5,173 nucleotides of DNA from Spirochaetaceae bacterium (GTDB lineage Bacteria > Spirochaetota > Spirochaetia > Treponematales > Rectinemataceae). The stretch covers positions 1 to 5,173 of the forward strand of contig JAEUJG010000627.1 in assembly GCA_016794765.1 (NCBI GenBank), read 5' to 3'. Below the pieces are notes generated by a model, which was not told where the DNA came from, did not search any database, and was given only the letters and a program-made list of their open reading frames with translations. Both the position numbers and the translations under genes were made by a program. Position 1 is the first letter of the stretch; every line of letters begins with the position of its first letter. This document shows, piece after piece, positions 1 through 5,173 of this stretch.

Positions 1-74
1 AGGAATTATAAGGGGGAGCGCCGTCGGTCCCGCGGCCCGACCTCCCCTCCCGCTGCTCCCCCTGCCTCCAGCGT

Positions 75-155
75 CCTCGCCCCGCCCGCCCCGCGTCCTG
101 GCGCAGTTTCGCACGCGCGAAACTGCCCTTTCCGCCCTGGCTGGCGGGGCTCCGG
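75..155. repeat. Dispersed repeat element, copy 1, with hairpin
   Basis: First of two diverged copies of a non-coding element. Four blocks occur in the same order in both copies. Here they are CCTCGCCCCGCCCG at 75-88, the hairpin core GTTTCGC-ACGC-GCGAAAC at 106-123, CTTTCCGC at 128-135 and GCTCCGG at 149-155. The hairpin is a perfect 10-bp stem (103-112 with 117-126) with a 4-base loop, so it reads the same way on both strands. It resembles a REP-type extragenic palindrome. It could also act as a transcription terminator for a gene left of the window, but the following T run is only three bases, so this is weaker. No open frame here has protein-like composition. Confidence 0.6.
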
Positions 156-176
156 TCGCTTGCGGCACCCCCACTT

Positions 177-272
177 CCTCGCCCCGCCCGACCCCTCGCC
201 GACCCCTCGCCGGTCAAGCCGCGACCCGTTTCGCCCGCGCGAAACCGGGCTATCCGCGCGGCTTCGCTCCGG
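177..272. repeat. Dispersed repeat element, copy 2, with hairpin
   Basis: Second copy of the element at 75-155, with the same block order: the 14-base box at 177-190 (identical to 75-88), the hairpin core GTTTCGC-CCGC-GCGAAAC at 228-245, CTATCCGC at 250-257 and GCTCCGG at 266-272. The 18-base hairpin core differs from copy 1 at one loop base only. The stem is 7 bp, then one bulged C and three more G-C pairs (225-227 with 247-249). Copy 2 is 15 bases longer, largely because of a tandem duplication at 190-211. It ends about 10 bases before the -35 box of the next promoter, so it is directly upstream of a transcription start. Confidence 0.6.
190..211. repeat. 11-bp tandem duplication
   Basis: The unit GACCCCTCGCC occurs twice without a gap (190-200 and 201-211). 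It lies between the conserved 14-base box and the hairpin of repeat copy 2 and accounts for most of that copy's extra length relative to copy 1. It is probably replication slippage in GC-rich DNA. Confidence 0.7.
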
Positions 273-281
273 GGACCAACG

Positions 282-310
282 TTGACAGGCGGGTCGTCGG
301 CTCCGATACT
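282..310 (+). promoter_or_regulatory. Sigma70-type promoter of the ChrB-like remnant
   Basis: A perfect -35 hexamer TTGACA (282-287), a 17-bp spacer and the -10 hexamer GATACT (305-310, four of six matches). Transcription would start near 317, leaving a leader of about 17 bases that contains the AAGGAGG ribosome binding site. The -10 is followed by G, as in the two other candidate promoters of the window (ATACTG, ATACTG, AGACTG). Part of it (ACAGGCGG then GTCGT, 285-297) recurs in the next promoter at 501-514. Confidence 0.55.
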
Positions 311-322
311 GGGCGAGTCTAC

Positions 323-329
323 AAGGAGG
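323..329 (+). promoter_or_regulatory. Strong ribosome binding site for the ChrB-like start
   Basis: AAGGAGG ends four bases before the ATG at 334. This is close to a full anti-Shine-Dalgarno match, slightly short in spacing. It fixes 334 as the start of the ChrB-like frame and shows that the translation signals of this remnant are still intact. Confidence 0.7.
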
Positions 330-333
330 CAAC

Positions 334-522
334 ATGCGTTGGATCACCCGCGCCCACGTCCACGTGGACCGTGTCGCCTGTCCTTGGCTCATCAAGCGCT
401 TCGTCGATTCCGGGGCGGAGTTCTTCTTCGTGGCCAAGGCCGCGCTTGCGGGGGCGGTACCGGCCTTCCGGTCGCGGCGGCGGCTGCCGTCGTTGACCGG
501 ACAGGCGGCGTCGTTATACTGA
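334..522 (+). pseudogene. N-terminal remnant of a ChrB-type chromate resistance protein
   Basis: The frame codes for 62 residues. Residues 1-34 contain a W-x-T-R motif near the start (MRWITR) and the run VDRVACPWLIKRFVD at about 11-25, followed by AEFFFV. This is the hallmark start of the ChrB / chromate resistance exported protein family (the Pfam Chrome_Resist type), recognised from memory. Family domains run on for well over 100 residues. Here the match stops after about residue 34, the remainder is Ala/Arg-rich with no family motifs, and a TGA follows at 520-522. I looked for the missing part in the other forward frames and saw none, so a simple frameshift does not explain it; loss of the body by deletion is more likely. 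Promoter and ribosome binding site are intact, so a short peptide may still be made. The family is linked to sensing of or resistance to chromate, but this fragment is unlikely to do that alone. The start match is fairly secure; the pseudogene status is inferred. Confidence 0.65.
493..520 (+). promoter_or_regulatory. Sigma70-type promoter of the Fe-S protein gene
   Basis: -35 TTGACC (493-498, five of six), a 16-bp spacer and -10 TATACT (515-520, five of six). Transcription would start near 527, giving a leader of about 73 bases before the ATG at 600. The promoter lies inside the last codons of the ChrB-like frame, whose stop codon TGA starts on the last base of the -10 box. This is another sign that the end of that frame is not real coding sequence. 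The spacer holds ACAGGCGG-C-GTCGT (501-514), nearly the same as 285-297 in the upstream promoter. Confidence 0.55.
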
Positions 523-524
523 AA

Positions 525-573
525 AGGGGAGGAGCTTCGGGTCCCGCGAATTCCCGGGCCGCCTGGGCGGTCC
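525..573 (+). promoter_or_regulatory. Structured leader with an orphan Shine-Dalgarno and a hairpin
   Basis: AGGGGAGGAG at 525-534 is a strong Shine-Dalgarno-like tract, but no ATG, GTG or TTG follows within usable distance. The first start codon is the ATG at 600, 65 bases on. Between them GGGCCGCC (556-563) pairs with GGCGGTCC (566-573), seven effective pairs including one G-U with a CTGG tetraloop. Immediately before the ATG the sequence is GC-rich and has no purine-rich site. The tract may be a relic of the rearrangement that removed the ChrB body, or a ribosome standby site brought closer by the hairpin. Both readings are speculative. Confidence 0.3.
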
Positions 574-599
574 GGCTTCCCGGCCCCGGCGCCGCTGTC

Positions 600-1970
600 A
601 TGGCCCACCGAACGCTAAAGAACGGCTACAGTTCCCTCGTCGAGCGGCTCAACCGCTTTCCCCAAGGCGCGCCTCCGAGCGAGCTCCTCTTCAGGATCCT
701 TTCGGTCCTCTTCAGCGAGAAAGAGGCGGCTCTGGTCGCACTCCTTCCCTTGCGGCCCTTCGACGCGGCGACGGCCGCCCGGCTTTGGAAGCTCAATGAA
801 TCCGAGGCGATCCGCCTCCTCGAGGACCTCGCCTCGCGCGGCATGATCCTCGACATGGAGCGCGACGAGGGCGGTCGCGTCTTCACGTTGCCGCCGCCGA
901 TGGCGGGCTTCTTCGAGTTCTCGATGATGCGCGTCGGCGACCGCCATGACCAGCGCCTGCTCGCGGAGCTCTATTACCAATACCTCAACGTGGAGGAGGA
1001 CTTCGTCCGCTGTCTCTTCGCGGGCGGCGAAACCGAGCTCGGCAGGGTCTTCGTGAACGAACGCGCCCTGGCCGAGGGCGCCTTGGCCGTAGGGACGGAA
1101 GCCGATCGCGCGCCGGCGGGGCGGGGCTCGTCAGGGCGCGCCGCGGGCCCCGACACCCTCCAGGTCCTCGACTACGAGCGCGCGAGCGAGGTCATCCGGA
1201 GCGCGACCCACCGCGGCGTCGGGACCTGCTATTGCCGCCACAAGATGTCCCACCTCGGTAAGGCCTGCGACGCGCCCCTCGACATCTGCATGACCTTCAA
1301 CGGGGTCGCCTCCTCACTCGTCAAGCACGGCGTCGCGCGGGGCGTCGACGTCGCGGAGGGCCTCGACCTCCTCGACGAAGCCGTGGAGCGGGGTCTCGTA
1401 CAGTTCGGCGAGAACGTCCGCGAGTCGGTCTCCTTCGTCTGCAACTGTTGCGGTTGTTGCTGCGAGGCCCTCCTCGCGGCCAAGCGTTTCGCCGTCCTCA
1501 ATCCGGTCGCGACGACCAATTACCTTCCCGCAGTAGCGTCTGCATCCTGCACGGGCTGCGGCAAGTGCGCGGAGGCCTGCCCCGTGGAGGCGATGGGCCT
1601 CGTCTCCGCCTCGGACCCCAAGGCGCCGCGCCGGAAAAAGGCCCGCGTGGACGAATCGCTGTGTCTCGGTTGCGGCGTCTGCGTCCGCGCCTGTCCCGCG
1701 GGCGCCCTCTCGCTCGCGGCGCGCGGCGCGCGGATCCTCACGCCCGTCAATTCCGCGCATCGCGCCGTCCTCATGGCCATCGAGCGGGGCAAGCTGCAGA
1801 ACCTCGTCTTCGACAACCAGGCCCTGGCCAGCCACCGCGCGATGGCCGCCGTCCTCGGCGTCATCCTGTCGCTGCCGCCCGCCAAGCGGCTCATGGCGAG
1901 CCGGCAGATGAAGTCGCGCTACCTCGAGCGGCTCCTCTCGCGCAAGGCCTTCATCAGGGAAGGGGCTTAG
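600..1970 (+). CDS. Winged-helix-like / multi-[4Fe-4S] cluster protein
   Basis: A 456-residue soluble protein of a family usually named only '4Fe-4S ferredoxin' or '4Fe-4S dicluster protein'; its role is unknown to me. The N-terminus (about 10-110) is helical, with a winged-helix-like stretch (about 53-97) ending in TLPPPMAGFFEFSMMRV. Residues 208-230 hold C210-x-C212, C223 and C230 (GTCYCRHK...KACD...DIC). Residues 281-288 read CNCCGCCC, six cysteines in eight positions. Two canonical ferredoxin motifs follow: C317, C320, C323, C327-Pro and C355, C358, C361, C365-Pro, each binding one [4Fe-4S] cluster. The C-terminus (370-456) has the run ERGKLQNLVFDNQAL. There is no signal peptide or membrane segment, so it should act in the cytoplasm, probably in electron transfer or redox sensing (inference). 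The frame stays open upstream to about 282, but that stretch overlaps the ChrB remnant and both promoters. The ATG at 600 fits the family start MxH..., although it lacks a nearby ribosome binding site. Residues 157-188 look like a low-complexity Ala/Gly/Arg insert. Confidence 0.85.
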   Translation: MAHRTLKNGYSSLVERLNRFPQGAPPSELLFRILSVLFSEKEAALVALLPLRPFDAATAARLWKLNESEAIRLLEDLASRGMILDMERDEGGRVFTLPPPMAGFFEFSMMRVGDRHDQRLLAELYYQYLNVEEDFVRCLFAGGETELGRVFVNERALAEGALAVGTEADRAPAGRGSSGRAAGPDTLQVLDYERASEVIRSATHRGVGTCYCRHKMSHLGKACDAPLDICMTFNGVASSLVKHGVARGVDVAEGLDLLDEAVERGLVQFGENVRESVSFVCNCCGCCCEALLAAKRFAVLNPVATTNYLPAVASASCTGCGKCAEACPVEAMGLVSASDPKAPRRKKARVDESLCLGCGVCVRACPAGALSLAARGARILTPVNSAHRAVLMAIERGKLQNLVFDNQALASHRAMAAVLGVILSLPPAKRLMASRQMKSRYLERLLSRKAFIREGA

Positions 1971-2083
1971 GAACCGCACCGCGCCGCATCGCGCCGCGCC
2001 GCGCCTCGCCGTACCGCGCTGGCGGTCGGCGCGGAAGCGGAGGTTTTCGCCCGAGGCTCCGGGCGGGCCGCGGCGCCGAATCC
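1971..2083. other. GC-rich intergenic spacer with degenerate 10-bp repeats
   Basis: The 225-bp gap between the Fe-S protein gene and the chemoreceptor gene begins with low-complexity CG sequence. ACCGCGCCGC (1978-1987) and ATCGCGCCGC (1988-1997) are tandem 10-mers with one difference, followed by further CGC/GCC-rich variants. A 6-bp hairpin CGCCCG (2048-2053) with CGGGCG (2060-2065) follows. It has no T run on the plus strand, so it is at best a weak terminator for the Fe-S protein gene. I see no gene here. Confidence 0.4.
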
Positions 2084-2111
2084 TTGCATTCCAGCCTCCA
2101 TGCGCTAGACT
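2084..2111 (+). promoter_or_regulatory. Candidate promoter of the chemoreceptor gene
   Basis: -35-like TTGCAT (2084-2089, matching TTG only), a 16-bp spacer and -10-like TAGACT (2106-2111, four of six) followed by G. Start of transcription would be near 2118, giving a leader of about 78 bases. It is the weakest of the three promoter calls. Its support is the position, the fall in GC content relative to its surroundings, and a -10 box like the other two (ATACTG / AGACTG). I found no flagellar sigma28 promoter pattern (TAAA then GCCGATAA at the right spacing). Confidence 0.35.
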
Positions 2112-2182
2112 GGAAACGATCGATAGGCGTCCGCGCATCGAGCCGGCCGTCCCCTGCCTCATCATGCAAAAAAACCGCGCCC

Positions 2183-2189
2183 GAGGGAG
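2183..2189 (+). promoter_or_regulatory. Ribosome binding site of the chemoreceptor gene
   Basis: GAGGGAG ends six bases before the ATG at 2196. Good complementarity and ideal spacing support this ATG as the start; the transmembrane segment begins only a few residues later, as expected for a chemoreceptor. Confidence 0.65.
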
Positions 2190-2195
2190 TCGTCG

Positions 2196-4436
2196 ATGAA
2201 AAAACTGCGCACGCGGATCATCCTCCTCCTGTTCGTCTCGGTCCTGCCCGTCGTCATCGGTTTCCAGGCCTTCAGCGCCATCGGCAACTGGGCGGCCCTG
2301 CGCCAGGCTTCGCTGTACTACATTCAGCGTCTCGCCGCCGAACGCGCCCTGGAGCTTTCCTCGGGGCTCAGCCTCGCCGCCCACGCCGCGGTGTCCTTGG
2401 CCGATTCGATCTCCAACGCGCGCGCCGCCGGCGCGGCCGGCCGCGACTTCCCGCAGCGGCTCTTCGCGTCGGCCCTCGGGCGCGATCCTTCGCTCTTCGC
2501 CGCCTGGGCCTTTTTTGAGCCGAACGCCTGGGACGGCCGCGACGCTTCCCATCGCAAGGCCCCCGGCTACGACGAGACGGGCGGCTACTCACCCTGGGTT
2601 TGGAGGAAGGGCGGGGAGCTCGTCACCGAGCTCACCTATTGGGGCGAAGGCAGTTACCTGAACCCCTACTATACGGGCCCCAAGCAGGCGGGAAAAACCG
2701 TCGTAATCGATCCCTATGTCGACGACAGCGAGGAGAAGACCCTGATGACGACCATCTCCTCGCCGCTCTTCGACGCCTCCGGCGCCTTTTACGGCGACGT
2801 GGGCGTCGACGTGAGCCTCGCGGAGCTCTCCGCCCGGGCGGCGACCGGTCTTGTCTCGTCCGGCGGCGGCTGGGTCGCCCTCGTTTCGGCGCTCGGGACG
2901 GTGGTGGCCCATTCCGATCCCTCCCTCGTTGCCAAGACCCTTCAGGAGCTCGAAGGTCCCGAGAACGCCGCGCGGCTCCTTCCCTCGACCACCGGGGCCG
3001 ACGCGGTGACGGCGGCCACCGCGTCGAGCGGCCGCTGGGAAACTTCCGGCGAGTTCGCCGAACCGACGCGCTTCGCCTCGCGCTCCGCGGGCACGACCTG
3101 CTTCGCGTCCTCCGCGCCGGTCAGCATCGGCGGCTTGGAGCAGTGGCGCCTCATCTTCGCCGTGCCCGTCGCGCGGGCCGAGGAGGCCGCCAACAAGGCC
3201 GGACTCCTTCTCGGCGGGAACGTGCTGGCCCTCGTCGTACTCCTCTTCCTCGCGGCGCTTTTCGTCGCGCGCACCATCACGAAGCCGGTCGGCGCCATCG
3301 CCGAAGCCTACGAGCGCATGGCCGACGGCGATTTCTCGGGCACGCTCGAGGTCAAGCGCAGGGACGAGCTCGGTTCCCTCGCGGAGGGCTTCAACGAAGT
3401 CGGCGCCTCCGTTTCCGAGATCGTGCGCGCGGTCCGCCGATCGACGCGAGAGCTGGAGGACGAGGCCGGCGACCTGTTGCGGGCCACCGCGGAAACCGAG
3501 GAAGCGATCGTCCGCATCGCCGGCGCGACGGAGGAACTGCGCAGCCTCGCGGAGCGGCAGGACGACCGGGTCCGCACCGCCTCGACCGCGATCAAGGAGA
3601 TCGGCGGCGACGTCGCGGGCCTCCACGCGCAGGTCGACGAGCAGTGGCAGGCGATCGAGCGCTCCCGCGAGTCGGTGACGGCCTTGGCGGGGCGCATCGC
3701 GGAGAGCGGCCGCGCGATGAAGGGCATGGAGGAGGTGTTCTCCGAGCTGCAGGACGCGGTCGAGGGCGGGGCGGCGACCATCGCCGGCGTGCGCGAACTC
3801 TCCGAGGAAGTGCTCCGCAAGTCGGAGAGCCTCGCGGAGGCCAGCGACGTCATCTCTTCGATCGCCGACCGCACCAACCTCCTCGCGATGAACGCGGCCA
3901 TCGAGGCGGCCCACGCGGGCGAGGCGGGCAAGGGCTTCGCCGTCGTCGCCGACGAGGTCCGCACCCTCGCCGAATCGACGACCGAACGCTCGGGCCAGGT
4001 CCAGGAGACCCTGCGGGAGGTGAACGACGCGGTCGCGGCGATGCGCTCCCGCGCCGATCGGGCCGAATCGGCCTTCGGCAGCATGCGCGGCCTCATCGCC
4101 GACACGGCCAAGCTCGAGACCCTGGTGCGCGAGTCCATGGACCGCGAGATCGCCGACGGCGAGCGGGTCGTCGGGGAGCTCGACCGCATGGGCGTCATTT
4201 CGCGGCGCGTCAGGACCGGCGCGGAGGCGATCCGCAAGGAATCGGAGTCCATCGGCCTGAGCGTCGAAGACATCGAGCGCAACGGCGTGGCGCTCCGCGG
4301 CCTTTCCGCCGAGGTGGGTTCGGAAGCCGAAGGCCTCAAGTCCGTCGCGGGCAAGCTCCGGAACGGCGCGGAGTCCAACGGCGACCTCGCAGCCTCCGTC
4401 AAGGAGGAGGCTGCCCGCTTCATCGTGGCCGAGTGA
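2196..4436 (+). CDS. Methyl-accepting chemotaxis protein with Cache sensor domain
   Basis: A 746-residue inner-membrane chemoreceptor that passes ligand signals to CheA/CheW. Order: short basic N-terminus; membrane segment 1 (about 7-27); periplasmic sensor (about 35-320); membrane segment 2 (about 336-358); HAMP linker (about 359-411, with [19 protein letters not shown] and a later [11 protein letters not shown]); long coiled-coil signalling domain (about 415-730). The sensor looks like a double Cache domain: the stretch around 148-175 ([15 protein letters not shown], then VVIDPYVDD) and 187-211 ([25 protein letters not shown]) is characteristic. The usual amino-acid-binding Cache signature (Arg...Trp-Tyr) is not evident, so the ligand is open. 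The hairpin tip is classic: [20 protein letters not shown] at 554-573, then [20 protein letters not shown]. The C-terminus ends FIVAE, without the NWETF-like pentapeptide that tethers CheR/CheB in enteric receptors. No other chemotaxis genes are in the window, so it is an orphan receptor here, probably transcribed alone from the promoter near 2084-2111. Confidence 0.95.
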   Translation: MKKLRTRIILLLFVSVLPVVIGFQAFSAIGNWAALRQASLYYIQRLAAERALELSSGLSLAAHAAVSLADSISNARAAGAAGRDFPQRLFASALGRDPSLFAAWAFFEPNAWDGRDASHRKAPGYDETGGYSPWVWRKGGELVTELTYWGEGSYLNPYYTGPKQAGKTVVIDPYVDDSEEKTLMTTISSPLFDASGAFYGDVGVDVSLAELSARAATGLVSSGGGWVALVSALGTVVAHSDPSLVAKTLQELEGPENAARLLPSTTGADAVTAATASSGRWETSGEFAEPTRFASRSAGTTCFASSAPVSIGGLEQWRLIFAVPVARAEEAANKAGLLLGGNVLALVVLLFLAALFVARTITKPVGAIAEAYERMADGDFSGTLEVKRRDELGSLAEGFNEVGASVSEIVRAVRRSTRELEDEAGDLLRATAETEEAIVRIAGATEELRSLAERQDDRVRTASTAIKEIGGDVAGLHAQVDEQWQAIERSRESVTALAGRIAESGRAMKGMEEVFSELQDAVEGGAATIAGVRELSEEVLRKSESLAEASDVISSIADRTNLLAMNAAIEAAHAGEAGKGFAVVADEVRTLAESTTERSGQVQETLREVNDAVAAMRSRADRAESAFGSMRGLIADTAKLETLVRESMDREIADGERVVGELDRMGVISRRVRTGAEAIRKESESIGLSVEDIERNGVALRGLSAEVGSEAEGLKSVAGKLRNGAESNGDLAASVKEEAARFIVAE

Positions 4437-4465
4437 TCTTGTTTGTCGGCCTGCCCGCGGGTTCG

Positions 4466-4502
4466 GTCCGCGCGGCCGGCAGGGCGGCGGCGCCGCGCGG
4501 AC
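4466..4502. terminator. Candidate bidirectional terminator between convergent genes
   Basis: A perfect 11-bp inverted repeat: GTCCGCGCGGC (4466-4476) and GCCGCGCGGAC (4492-4502) with a 15-base loop, inside the 88-bp gap between the convergent chemoreceptor and binding-protein genes. The position and symmetry suit a shared terminator. There is no T run on either strand after the stem, so it is not a standard intrinsic terminator. It may stall polymerase or protect 3' ends, or each arm may be self-complementary by chance (CCGCGCGG is itself a palindrome). Confidence 0.45.
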
Positions 4503-4524
4503 GGTCCCTCGCGGCTTCCGATTC

Positions 4525-5173
4525 TCAGGGTTCGTTCAGCACCCGCTCGACGATGGCAGCGTAACGTCCGTCCCGTTTCATCCGGTGGATTTCGGCTGAA
4601 AGGAGGGGCACGAGGTCGCGGTGGCGGACGTTGAGATAGAGGTAGTGGGGCATTACCTCCAGGGGCGGATCAAGGGGGCGGATTTCGTCCAGGCCGAGCT
4701 TGCGCGCCATGGCGACACCGTCGAGCTTCTGGAGGAGGGCGATGTCTATCCGCCCGAAGCCGAGCATCCTGAACAGCGCCTCCGTCTCCTTGACGCGGGA
4801 AATCTCGGCCGCCTTGACGTTTTCCTCGTAGAGCTTCCAGCCGAGCAGATAGCCGACCCTCCATTTTTCGAGATCCTTCCAGCCCGAGATCCTGATCGCG
4901 GGATCGCGGGCGAAGGCGGACATTTCCACGTCATAGTAGGCTTCCGGCACCTGGATCAGGTTCGGATACTGCGAGGAGAGGCCCGCGATCCGGACGCCGT
5001 CGCCGTCCTCGATCCCGGCGTTCGCGTTCTGGAGCGCCCGTTCCCCCGCCTGGCGGTTGACGCGGAGTTCATAGCCCAGGGACCTGAGCGCTTCCTTCGT
5101 CACGAGTTCCATGAGCATGGCGAGCCGCGGCGGCGAGGCGGTGTTGATGACGAGGGGCTTGGCTTGCGCGAAG
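4525..5173 (-). CDS. Periplasmic solute-binding protein (SBP_bac_3-like), 5' end cut by the window
   Basis: The minus-strand frame stays open to the right window edge, so the start is outside. The first visible residues read FAQA-KPLVINTASPPR. FAQA looks like the end of a signal peptide with an Ala-x-Ala cleavage site, giving a mature protein of about 213 residues, near normal for the family. An internal ATG at 5118 lies within the first beta strand/helix of the mature domain and is not the start. Features of the type 2 periplasmic binding fold of the polar-amino-acid ABC family (SBP_bac_3) include the opening strand (PLVINTASPP), ERALQNANAGIEDGDGVRIAG at about visible residues 44-63, the second-lobe start ISGWKDLEKWRVGYLLGWKL at about 95-113, and GRIDIALL further on. 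Such proteins capture a small solute for an ABC importer or a sensor; the ligand cannot be read from sequence. No permease or ATPase gene is seen. The gene converges on the chemoreceptor gene, so the two do not share a transcript. Confidence 0.85.
   Translation of the reverse strand, partial: FAQAKPLVINTASPPRLAMLMELVTKEALRSLGYELRVNRQAGERALQNANAGIEDGDGVRIAGLSSQYPNLIQVPEAYYDVEMSAFARDPAIRISGWKDLEKWRVGYLLGWKLYEENVKAAEISRVKETEALFRMLGFGRIDIALLQKLDGVAMARKLGLDEIRPLDPPLEVMPHYLYLNVRHRDLVPLLSAEIHRMKRDGRYAAIVERVLNEP

Noticed and set aside
103..126. CRISPR or phage attachment interpretation of the palindromes at the left end
   Set aside because: Only two copies, about 122 bases apart, with diverged flanks and no regular spacers, integrase or tRNA nearby.
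282..599. Upstream extension of the Fe-S protein reading frame, starting at a TTG at 282
   Set aside because: The TTG is part of a perfect -35 box, the extension overlaps the ChrB-like frame in another phase and both promoters, and its translation is low-complexity. The family start fits the ATG at 600.
6..608. 200-residue minus-strand open frame over the left end
   Set aside because: Arg/Gly/Pro-rich translation typical of an antisense frame in GC-rich DNA. It covers repeats, promoters and the ChrB remnant and has no recognisable motif.
2084..2126. Flagellar sigma28 promoter before the chemoreceptor gene
   Set aside because: A GATCGATA stretch at 2119-2126 loosely recalls the -10 element, but no TAAA -35 element lies at the right distance.
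1314..2552. 412-residue minus-strand open frame across the end of the Fe-S gene and the start of the chemoreceptor gene
   Set aside because: Antisense to two well-supported genes, with compositional Arg/Gly/Ala-rich translation; an effect of high GC content.
3308..4423. 371-residue antisense frame opposite the chemoreceptor signalling domain
   Set aside because: Ser/Arg/Ala-rich mirror of a coiled-coil coding region, which often leaves the opposite strand open in GC-rich genomes.
2600..4564. 654-residue plus-strand open frame inside and beyond the chemoreceptor gene
   Set aside because: A shifted frame over the chemoreceptor with extreme Arg/Gly content; the true frame has clear Cache, HAMP and signalling motifs.
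4443..4634. 63-residue plus-strand frame after the chemoreceptor
   Set aside because: Lies over the inverted repeat and antisense to the end of the binding-protein gene; no ribosome binding site or protein-like composition.

Overview
The window is strongly GC-rich DNA with three substantial protein genes, one gene remnant and a repeat-filled left end. The uncharacterised multi-cysteine Fe-S protein looks like those of anaerobes. The chemoreceptor has a Cache sensor and no C-terminal CheR-binding pentapeptide. Together they would suit a GC-rich anaerobic or facultative bacterium such as a spirochaete or a deltaproteobacterial lineage. That placement is inference and weak; nothing in the window (no rRNA or tRNA) fixes the taxonomy.

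Left end (1-333): no credible gene. It holds two diverged copies (75-155 and 177-272) of a short repeat built around a GTTTCGC-loop-GCGAAAC hairpin, plus an 11-bp tandem duplication. A near-consensus promoter (282-310) and a strong ribosome binding site follow. They drive a 62-codon reading frame (334-522) whose first ~34 residues match the start of the ChrB-type chromate resistance family. The rest of that family is missing, so this looks like a beheaded gene: the control region and start survive, but the body is lost. A second good promoter (493-520) sits at the very end of the remnant and reads into the next gene.

Middle (600-4436): a 456-residue cytoplasmic protein has a winged-helix-like N-terminus, two unusual cysteine groups and a classic pair of [4Fe-4S] ferredoxin motifs. 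It is followed, after a 225-bp GC-rich gap with its own candidate promoter, by a 746-residue membrane chemoreceptor (methyl-accepting chemotaxis protein).

Right end (4437-5173): a short convergent gap with a perfect 11-bp inverted repeat (candidate shared terminator) separates the chemoreceptor from a periplasmic solute-binding protein on the minus strand. The 5' end of that gene, including most of its signal peptide, lies beyond the window. The receptor could sense the ligand environment that the binding protein also samples, but their convergent arrangement gives no operon link. The features most worth a second look are the ChrB remnant with its duplicated promoter-like sequence, the extra cysteine clusters of the Fe-S protein, and the repeat pair at the left end.
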